Below, piece after piece: positions 1 through 5,705 of a DNA stretch of 7,466 nucleotides. The stretch's first letter is position 1; each line of letters opens with the position of its first letter. The DNA comes from Acidimicrobiaceae bacterium (GTDB lineage Bacteria; Actinomycetota; Acidimicrobiia; Acidimicrobiales; RAAP-2). The notes beneath the pieces were generated by a model. It searched no databases. It was not told where the DNA came from and was given only the letters and a program-made list of their open reading frames with translations. The stretch spans positions 1-7,466 of the forward strand of contig PLXU01000173.1 in assembly GCA_003151555.1 (NCBI GenBank), written 5' to 3'. The position numbers and the translations under genes are program-made.

Positions 1-1225
1 GGGTGGTGGTCTTGCCACTACCGGTCGGCCCCGCGCAGAGCACCATGCCAAAGGGCGAACGAACCAGTCTCGAGTAAGCCGCGTGGGTATCGCTCGGCAT
101 ACCGAGGTCGTTCAAATGAAAGAGCGAACGGGTCTTGTCCAGGATTCGCATAACGCAGTTCTCACCCATGATGGTGGCGACAGTGGCGACTCGAACGTCC
201 ACCTCCTTGCCGTCAATGTTGATGGTGAGCTGGCCGTCCTGCGGACGGCGTCTTTCCACAATGTTCATATTCGCCATGATTTTGATACGGCTGACTAGTC
301 CGGGACCAATGGAAACCGGCAACTGGAGGATCTCTTTTAGCGCACCGTCGATTCGAAAACGGACCCGAACGCAGTCTTCCGAGGCCTCGATGTGCACGTC
401 GGACGCCCGGTCGCGCATGGCCTGGGTGATGATGCGGTCCACCACCTGGACGACCGGGGCGTCGTCAGCGACTACTTCGGTCTCGGCTGCGCTGTCAGAT
501 TTCTTACGCGTGCCTTCGACGGCCTCAAAGGCCTCGACCAGTTTGCCGACGCTGCCAATCGCGCGATAGTTGCTATCAATGGCCCAGACGACGTCGCTCA
601 ACGGCGCGAGCATCAACTGGACGTCTCGGCCCGATGCCTTGGCCAGTAGCGCGCGCACGTCCTCGCTGGGCTCGGCGACGGCGATCTGCAAGTAATTACC
701 CTCGAAACGAACCGGGATGGCCAGCTGCGTACGGGCCACCTCTTCGGACACCAGTGCGAGCGCGGCTGGCTCCACGTTTTCTCGGCGCAGGTTCAACACC
801 TCTAAGCCGAGCACGGCCGCGAGCGCGTCCGCCAACGCGCGGGCGTCCAAGAATCCCATGCCAACGAGGACTTCGCCTAGTCGGCCGCCGGACTCTCCTT
901 GTCGGGCGAGCGCCTTCTCCAGTTGTGCTTCGTCAATGAGGCCTCCCTCGATCAGTAGATCACCGAGTCGACCCTTAAAAGGGGTCGCGACCTTGTCGCC
1001 TAAGGTATCTTGAGCCTCGGACGAACCGCTCGGACGCGTCCCCTGGACCGTCGCGACCGACGAGCCCTGAAGTGACGCCGAAGAATCTCGTTCTCCGTGT
1101 GGTCTGTCCGAATAGTTCGAACCTTCGGAGCCGCCTACCGAGCTTCGCGAGACGGTTTCCTCTACGGCCACCTTCGAATCTTGGTTGCCATTATCGTTTT
1201 TTCGATCTTTCTTCTTGAAAGCCAC
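1..1225 (-). CDS. pilB: PilB/GspE-type secretion ATPase with MshEN domain (partial, 3' end outside window)
   Basis: Cytoplasmic hexameric ATPase that would power type IV pilus extension or type II-like secretion. Visible: 408 codons, no stop before the left edge. Residues 1-80 are a polar, Ser/Gly-rich, probably disordered leader starting with a Lys-rich patch. Residues 86-138 hold two MshEN-type motifs: RLG at 86-88 through Q109, and RLG at 115-117. MshEN domains bind cyclic di-GMP in this family. Residues about 255-390 are the N2-type domain of the ATPase, with ASDVHIE (274-280), RIDGAL (291-296) and ERRRPQDG (324-331). The Walker A GPTGSGKT is at 399-406. Walker B and the Asp/His boxes lie beyond the window. 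Start: GTG at 1225, chosen because GAGG lies 5 nt upstream. MshEN followed by a Walker A near residue 400 fits PilB/GspE rather than PilT; PilB against GspE cannot be settled without neighbours. Confidence 0.93.
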   Translation of the reverse strand, partial: MAFKKKDRKNDNGNQDSKVAVEETVSRSSVGGSEGSNYSDRPHGERDSSASLQGSSVATVQGTRPSGSSEAQDTLGDKVATPFKGRLGDLLIEGGLIDEAQLEKALARQGESGGRLGEVLVGMGFLDARALADALAAVLGLEVLNLRRENVEPAALALVSEEVARTQLAIPVRFEGNYLQIAVAEPSEDVRALLAKASGRDVQLMLAPLSDVVWAIDSNYRAIGSVGKLVEAFEAVEGTRKKSDSAAETEVVADDAPVVQVVDRIITQAMRDRASDVHIEASEDCVRVRFRIDGALKEILQLPVSIGPGLVSRIKIMANMNIVERRRPQDGQLTINIDGKEVDVRVATVATIMGENCVMRILDKTRSLFHLNDLGMPSDTHAAYSRLVRSPFGMVLCAGPTGSGKTTT

Positions 1226-1230
1226 AGGTA

Positions 1231-1234
1231 CCTC
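1231..1234 (-). promoter_or_regulatory. Ribosome binding site of the pilB-like gene
   Basis: GAGG on the minus strand, 5 nt before the GTG at 1225. It decides in favour of this non-ATG start. Confidence 0.6.
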
Positions 1235-1257
1235 GCCGGATTGCCAAATGAGTGGGT

Positions 1258-1273
1258 GCGCTAAATCTAGCGC
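1258..1273. repeat. Perfect inverted repeat, 6-bp arms, 4-nt loop
   Basis: GCGCTA at 1258-1263, AATC spacer, TAGCGC at 1268-1273. It lies 33 bp upstream of the pilB-like start codon. It could be a dimeric-protein binding site or, if transcribed, a short hairpin. There is no T-run on either side, so a terminator is unlikely. Confidence 0.7.
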
Positions 1274-1291
1274 GGACTTTCACAATTTCAA
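1258..1291 (-). promoter_or_regulatory. Candidate pilB promoter with palindrome over the -10 box
   Basis: Read on the minus strand: TTGAAA (1291-1286, five of six to the -35 consensus), a 16-nt spacer, then TAGATT (1269-1264, four of six to the -10 consensus). A start a few bases after the -10 would give a leader of about 30 nt to the GTG at 1225. The perfect inverted repeat GCGCTA-AATC-TAGCGC (1258-1273) covers the -10 box, as an operator for a repressor would. Assigned by eye; the consensus matches are moderate. Confidence 0.4.
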
Positions 1292-1421
1292 GGTCTTTCG
1301 GGGCTCAACAACCCGTGTTTTCTAAATGTTGATTTTCGACCAATTCCTATACATTTCGTGTGCTGTACTGCTTTTTGGAGCCCAAATCACGGAAAATTCA
1401 ACTCCCATTCGACATATTGAC

Positions 1422-1433
1422 GTGGGCGCCCAC
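1422..1433. repeat. 12-bp perfect palindrome
   Basis: GTGGGCGCCCAC is identical on both strands and is a GC-rich island within AT-richer intergenic DNA, about 200 bp upstream of the pilB-like start. It is directly preceded by ATTGAC (1416-1421), the same six bases that open both copies of the direct repeat at 1553 and 1606. It may be a regulator site; chance cannot be excluded. Confidence 0.5.
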
Positions 1434-1552
1434 CCAGATTTCACCCCTGCTCATCTTCAATTTCGACTACGAAGAACTAGATAATCACGAGCATTCAGAA
1501 CTGATCAGATCCCGACTCGCGAGAATCCGCCGGTGTCATCAGGCAAATAAGA

Positions 1553-1627
1553 ATTGACATGCACTTGTCGTGATCTGCCGCGCGTTCAGTACTCAGACGT
1601 ATTCCATTGACACTCACTTCGAGATCT
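1553..1627. repeat. Imperfect direct repeat pair, about 22-24 bp units
   Basis: Unit 1 (1553-1576) and unit 2 (1606-1627) share ATTGACA, two different bases, CACTT, a variable stretch of 3-5 bases, then GATCT. The units start 53 bp apart. The spacing and shared ends suggest paired binding sites or a small duplication. Each begins with a perfect TTGACA, but neither has a good -10 box at 16-18 bp. Confidence 0.4.
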
Positions 1628-1745
1628 TTTCGCACCGTATATACGTCAAGTCCGAGAAAATCGACTCATCGAGGCCTGTTGAATCATGATCGCTGCGAAA
1701 AGTGGCCCGATGAAATAATCAAAGCACAGTAGCCGTTGCGACCTC

Positions 1746-2240
1746 CTATTCGCACTGACTGCCCGGTACTCGACTCAACATTGCCGCCACCTGACCGGCC
1801 GGCACGACCTTGGAAAAGAGAAAGCCCTGACCGAGTTCGCAGCCGAGATCGCGCAGGCGCTCAAGTTGTCCGTGGGTCTCGATTCCTTCAGCCAGCATCG
1901 TGATTACGAGTTGACTCCCGAGCGACATGATCGTCTCGAGAAGTGAATCGTTGTGCGTGCTCTGGTGGGGCGGAGGGACGAACGTCCGATCGATCCCGGT
2001 GAATATCGGGCTCAACAGCACGAGGTCCCGGTCACTTCAGAACAGTCGAGTTTTCAGGTCGCGCAGGTAGCGCCCGCTGGCCTGGGATTCTGCGTCGCGA
2101 TGACCTTTCGGCACCAGCATCCGGACGTTCTGGTAGACCAACTCTTCGCGCGAGAAGCCGGTCAGCGCCGACAAAAGGTCGGTTGCGAAGCGTATGGCGC
2201 GTTCATCGAGCAGCGCCGCCCCGTCGATTAGGGCCTCCAC
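1746..2240 (-). pseudogene. Remnant of a PAS...EAL cyclic-di-GMP signalling gene
   Basis: Two pieces in the same reading frame. The upstream piece (2240-2037, 67 codons) looks like the first half of a PAS sensor domain: a DERAIRFATDLL-like strand/helix, then LTGFSREELV and VRMLVPKGHRD. A TGA at 2039-2037 interrupts it. The downstream piece (to a TAG at 1748-1746) is the C-terminal third of an EAL phosphodiesterase domain: IDRTFV, AEGIET, QLERLRDLGC and GQGF. Missing are the second half of the PAS domain, any GGDEF domain, the EAL motif and the paired aspartates that bind metal, so no c-di-GMP hydrolysis is possible. A deletion plus a nonsense codon explains this best. An in-frame TGA also lies just upstream of the PAS piece (about 2250), so the 5' end is broken too. 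The EAL assignment is firm; the PAS assignment is good but less certain. Confidence 0.8.
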
Positions 2241-2491
2241 TACGTGCTGTCACGAAAAGGGCGCTGACTTCCATGTCGCTCAGATTGATGCTTTCCCCCA
2301 CCTCGCTCGCGAAGAGAAGCGCACTGTCCGCCGTGCGAGCGCCCGCGGACCGGAATTGTCGTGGCGATGCCAGTTTGAATGTCGGTTCGGGTAGACACGA
2401 CGTCAGCGAATCGGGTCGTTTTGGGCGGACCCTTGGCTTTCCTTGCGCGGGACAAAAATGTGAACCCGACTTTCTCTCGTAGGCTTGGGAC
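2241..2491. other. Short gap, possible further decay of the PAS-EAL gene
   Basis: No intact gene. On the minus strand, roughly 2360-2250 encodes a protein-like stretch (SEVGESINLSDMEVSALF) in a different frame from the PAS piece. A single frameshift around 2245-2255 would join it to the PAS frame, so it may be the original N-terminal part. The nuclease gene's promoter should also be here, but I see no strong -35/-10 pair. Confidence 0.3.
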
Positions 2492-4186
2492 GTGTCCGAT
2501 CTACTTCGCGGCGATGAAATCCTCGCCTGCGTCCATCGAGTGGCCCTTAATCGAGGCTCGCCTTTTGCCTTGGTCATTCCTCCCACGACGCCGGAAATGG
2601 AACGGCGGCGCCGAGACGCCGAGGACCATCGACTCACCACTTTGGCGCAGATCCAAACACTGCACCCCGAGGCGGTGACGCCTTCGAGCCCCGACGATAC
2701 CGGCCAACTCATGCGCGAGGGCGCGCAGTTGATTCTGCGCCCCCGACTGGCCAATGACGTCGTCGGACGGCGACGAGCTTCGGCGCACGCGCTCGTACGG
2801 GTGGGTCGCGTGGACCAACGATTCGTCTACGCGCCCATTCTCATTAAGAACAACGAGATCCTGGAATCAGCTTCCACCCGGCGAATTTTGGAAGGCTCCC
2901 TGTCCAATCTCAAACCGAGCGAGGCCACGTACACAGACGGGGTAGGACCACGATCGAACCTGACGGTCACGCGCAACGGCATCACCCTGGCCCACGCGAC
3001 CAGGGTGCTCGCGACACTGGGTCACGACGACCCTTCGGCCCGGGTGGCGATGATTGATCGTCACCGCCGCGTCTGGTGGTTCGACCTGGCGAGCGCCAAT
3101 TACCCCCGTTTCAACCTCGCGACCTACGACGAGCACTACGAGCAACGTCTGGCGGTCCTGGAGGCCCACGACGAGTGGGGGGTCACCGGCGAAGACTTTC
3201 CCACCTCGCCCTACTGGCACCGCGAATGCACCGAGTGCCCCTATGAGCTGCACTGCGAGGCCCAACTGGAAAGCACCGATGACGTGTCGCTAACGCGATT
3301 CACCAGCCTCGAACAACAGGTGATCCTGCACGAGCAAGGAATCGATTCTCGCGCCCAGCTGGCCCGCCTCGATCCCTATCGCGCGCGCCTCGCCCACAAC
3401 AAAGTCCCCACTCCCCACGTGGACTTCGAGCGCGAAGACTTCTTAGGGCGAACAATCGAAAAACTCGATGAGCTCATCTACCGCTCGCGGGCCCACGTGC
3501 GGGGAAGTTCACTACGCAGCGTTGACCCTGCGTTGATGGGCTGTCCGACGGCCGACGTTGAAGTCGACATCGACATGGAGAGTTACGGCGAGCGGACCTA
3601 TCTCTGGGGAACCAGCGTGACGCTCAGCGAGCCACTCGAAGGCGCGACGCAAGGATACCGAGCCTTCGTCGAGTGGGGAGCGTTGACGGCCGAAACGGAA
3701 GCGAAAATATTCTGCGATTTCTGGACGTGGTTCAAGGACCTTCGCCAACGCTGCCGTGAGCGGGATCTCACCATCGCCGCCTATTGCTTCTGGGCACAGG
3801 CCGAGGACGGCGCCATGAACCGCGCCGCGGCGACAGCGATCGAAGGTGGACCGACCATTAAAGAGCTCGACTCCTTTCGCCGCAGTTCGCCGTCCGTGTG
3901 GATTGATCTGCACGAAGAGGCCAAGCGCCAGATTCAAACCGAGGGTCCGTTGGGGCTCAAGCAACTGGCCGGCGCGGCCGGGTTCCAATGGCGCGACATC
4001 AACCCCAGCGGCGAAGCCTCGATGCTCTGGTACGAAGAGGCGCGGTGCGACGAAGGACCGTCGGCGCTGGCGGCGCGCCAGAGGATCCTCGAGTACAACG
4101 AAGACGATTGCCGAGCGACCAAGGCCTTGCGCGACTGGCTCAATGGACCGGCGCGGGCGCTACCCCATCGTGACGATCCGCTCTAG
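2492..4186 (+). CDS. TM0106-type RecB-like nuclease with C-terminal RNase H-like exonuclease domain
   Basis: 564 residues. The N-terminal half (about 1-300) belongs to the RecB/Cas4-like nuclease group. C13 plus C246, C249 and C255 (CxxCPYxxxxC) form the four-cysteine set that holds a [4Fe-4S] cluster in such iron-staple nucleases. The C-terminal half (about 355-550) is an RNase H-like 3'-5' exonuclease domain of the YprB type: DIDMES (359-364, the first acidic motif), YCFWAQAEDGAMN (431-443), GLKQLA (488-493) and YNEDD (535-539, the YxxxD motif). The role is probably DNA or RNA end processing in repair; the exact substrate is unknown for the family. At the expected RecB D/E-x-K position the sequence is PILIK (115-119), with Leu instead of an acid, so this half may be structural. 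The GTG start is forced by an in-frame TAG at 2480-2482; AGG lies 8 nt upstream. The cydD-like gene follows closely in the same direction. Confidence 0.87.
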   Translation: MSDLLRGDEILACVHRVALNRGSPFALVIPPTTPEMERRRRDAEDHRLTTLAQIQTLHPEAVTPSSPDDTGQLMREGAQLILRPRLANDVVGRRRASAHALVRVGRVDQRFVYAPILIKNNEILESASTRRILEGSLSNLKPSEATYTDGVGPRSNLTVTRNGITLAHATRVLATLGHDDPSARVAMIDRHRRVWWFDLASANYPRFNLATYDEHYEQRLAVLEAHDEWGVTGEDFPTSPYWHRECTECPYELHCEAQLESTDDVSLTRFTSLEQQVILHEQGIDSRAQLARLDPYRARLAHNKVPTPHVDFEREDFLGRTIEKLDELIYRSRAHVRGSSLRSVDPALMGCPTADVEVDIDMESYGERTYLWGTSVTLSEPLEGATQGYRAFVEWGALTAETEAKIFCDFWTWFKDLRQRCRERDLTIAAYCFWAQAEDGAMNRAAATAIEGGPTIKELDSFRRSSPSVWIDLHEEAKRQIQTEGPLGLKQLAGAAGFQWRDINPSGEASMLWYEEARCDEGPSALAARQRILEYNEDDCRATKALRDWLNGPARALPHRDDPL

Positions 4187-4220
4187 CGACCCCGCCGCGC
4201 GAGCGTCGAGTCGCGACCCC

Positions 4221-5705
4221 GTGATCGCACCGACTTGCACGAGTGCCACGTTTCGTCGTAGCCCGCGCCTACTGGGTGTACTCAACACCCTGGTCGGACT
4301 GGCGCTCGCCATCGCCGTCGCGGGCGCCGTGAGCGACCTCGCAACGCGCCATTTCGCCCGAGGAATGTGGGTCCTCGTCGCCGTGTTGGTCGTGCGCTGG
4401 TCCGTGAGCATTTGCCTTGACGAGTGGAACGACCACTCAGCGCGGCGCGTGCGCAACTACTGGCGTCATCATCTGCTTGACCACTTCGCGCGTCCGCGAG
4501 CCGAAGGTGAGCGCAGTCGCGGCGACTTGGCGCTCGCGGTGGAACGGGCCGGTGAAGCACCGGCGTTGTTGCTGCTCGAAGCGAGCGCCCAGTCAGCGGT
4601 CCTAGGCATCGCGGTGATTTTCTGGGCGGTTGGATGGTTGAGCGCCGTCATCACCATCGCCCTCTTGTTACTCTCGGTACCGCTCTATCGCCGCGCGGGC
4701 CGGCGCAGCGAGACTCTCGCTGGCGAATACCATCGGCGTAGGGCCCTGCTCGAGTCGCGTCAACTCGAACTGCTCCAGCACGCGCCAGAACTGCGCGCCC
4801 TGGGTGCGGTGGGGTACGGAGCGCGCGAGATCGCGGCCATCTCGGACTCCGAGCACAACATTGCCCTGCGCGCGATTCGCGTCGCCCTGCAATCCTCACT
4901 CGTGACAGAGTTCCTGAGCGGCGTGAGCATTGGCCTCGTCGCCATGGTTGTCGGATTCGCACTTCTGGACGGAACACTTACGCTCTTTCACGCCTTGGTC
5001 GCCGTGCTGGTGACGGCCGAGCTGTTCGTGCACGTGCGCCGCTACGGCGCCGAGTTCCACCGTCGCGAGGACGCCGCCACGTCACTGTTGCTCTTGGGCG
5101 ACATCGGCTACTCCCCCTCGCCGCGATCGCAGGCACTCATCATCGCCACCGAGCTGGTCAGCGAAGCAAGCGAGGGTCCCGTCAACGTCACGGTCAGCGC
5201 CGGTAACCGGATACTCGTGACGGGCCACTCGGGCAGCGGCAAGACCACCCTGTTGCACACCCTGATCGGGTGGCGGACCCCGCGTCGCGGATCCGTGCAG
5301 CAATCGGGCGCCGCCATTGGTTTCGTCAGCCCGGACAGCCACTTGCTCTCCGGATCGCTGCGCGACAATCTCACCTTGGGTGTCGACATGGAGTCGGCCA
5401 CCGTGCTCGCACAATTGGAGTCCCTGGGGCTGGTCGGCGAACGCTTTAACGACCTCGAGATTTCGGTGCTCGCCGACGGACGGGGCTTCAGCGGTGGCGA
5501 ACGGGTGCGACTGGTGCTGGCGCGGTGCCTGCTCGCCAGTCCGTCACTGCTCGTGCTCGACGACGTCGCGGGCGTGCTCGATCTCAACAGTCGCGATCGG
5601 GTACGCCGGGCCTTAAACGACCTGTCGCACACCGCGATTATCGAAGCCACGGTCGACACGCCACTATTGGAAGGCTTCACCGAGCGGCTGGTCGTGACCG
5701 CTTGA
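4221..5705 (+). CDS. cydD: CydD-like half of the CydDC ABC exporter
   Basis: Fused membrane and ATPase half-transporter of the CydDC family, which acts in the inner membrane. In E. coli CydDC is needed for cytochrome bd assembly; it was described as a cysteine/glutathione exporter, and later work favours haem. About 494 residues. Six membrane segments: near 17-38, 48-66, 117-136, 138-156, 228-249 and 253-272. The ATPase domain has Walker A GHSGSGKTT (335-343) and signature FSGGE (423-427). Key residues deviate: the Q-loop reads FVSPD (368-372) with no Gln; Walker B ends LVLDD (445-448?444-448), with Asp in place of the catalytic Glu; and the switch His is replaced by Val (ATV, 476-478). This half therefore probably binds but does not hydrolyse ATP. 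Start uncertain: GTG 4221 fits family N-termini, while GTG 4170 or ATG 4143 would overlap the nuclease gene. The CydD assignment rests on order, pairing with CydC and overall architecture. Confidence 0.85.
   Translation: MIAPTCTSATFRRSPRLLGVLNTLVGLALAIAVAGAVSDLATRHFARGMWVLVAVLVVRWSVSICLDEWNDHSARRVRNYWRHHLLDHFARPRAEGERSRGDLALAVERAGEAPALLLLEASAQSAVLGIAVIFWAVGWLSAVITIALLLLSVPLYRRAGRRSETLAGEYHRRRALLESRQLELLQHAPELRALGAVGYGAREIAAISDSEHNIALRAIRVALQSSLVTEFLSGVSIGLVAMVVGFALLDGTLTLFHALVAVLVTAELFVHVRRYGAEFHRREDAATSLLLLGDIGYSPSPRSQALIIATELVSEASEGPVNVTVSAGNRILVTGHSGSGKTTLLHTLIGWRTPRRGSVQQSGAAIGFVSPDSHLLSGSLRDNLTLGVDMESATVLAQLESLGLVGERFNDLEISVLADGRGFSGGERVRLVLARCLLASPSLLVLDDVAGVLDLNSRDRVRRALNDLSHTAIIEATVDTPLLEGFTERLVVTA
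5702..5705 (+). promoter_or_regulatory. TTGA stop/start overlap between cydD-like and cydC
   Basis: The TTG start of cydC shares its last two bases with the TGA stop of the upstream gene. This is the TTG version of the common ATGA coupling junction and fits equal production of the two subunits. No strong Shine-Dalgarno sequence is visible just upstream, consistent with re-initiation by the terminating ribosome. Confidence 0.65.

Larger units (their letters stand above)
1226..1745. other. Gene-free intergenic region, less GC-rich
   Basis: About 520 bp between the 3' end of the PAS-EAL remnant and the start of the pilB-like gene. No reading frame has convincing codon use, and I see no tRNA, rRNA or recognisable riboswitch. 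The base composition is plainly more AT-rich than the coding regions on either side. The region contains the candidate pilB promoter, several perfect palindromes (1422-1433, 1501-1508, 1636-1645) and an imperfect direct repeat (1553-1576 and 1606-1627). It is best read as regulatory or decayed sequence. Confidence 0.6.

Noticed and set aside
1299..1315. CGGG...CCCG hairpin followed by TGTTTTC as a terminator
   Set aside because: Only 4 bp of stem with a 9-nt loop, a broken T-run, and no plus-strand gene upstream to terminate.
1360..1557. 65-codon plus-strand open frame in the intergenic region
   Set aside because: Low-GC codon use unlike the real genes here, no ribosome binding site, no recognisable domain, and an isolated position.
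1554..1612. Two perfect TTGACA boxes as promoters
   Set aside because: Neither has a plausible -10 at 16-18 bp, and no plus-strand gene follows for about 900 bp. They are reported as part of a direct repeat instead.
2037..2039. In-frame TGA read as a recoded codon joining PAS to EAL
   Set aside because: Even with read-through, the PAS second half and the EAL catalytic residues are missing. Other genes here use TGA as a normal stop.
2433..2461. TTGGCT-17-AAATGT as promoter of the nuclease gene
   Set aside because: The -10 match is poor, and such pairs arise easily by chance.
2203..2754. 183-codon minus-strand frame across the nuclease start
   Set aside because: Most of it is antisense to the well-supported nuclease. 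Only the part near 2250-2360 looks protein-like and is treated as possible PAS-EAL decay.
3846..4220. Long upstream extension of the cydD frame
   Set aside because: It overlaps the conserved RNase H-like end of the nuclease and translates to an Arg/Pro/Ser-rich stretch typical of a shadow frame in GC-rich DNA.
5108..5680. 190-codon minus-strand open frame opposite the CydD-like ATPase domain
   Set aside because: Its Ser/Arg-rich composition is a shadow of the real gene, whose Walker A and signature motifs are on the plus strand.
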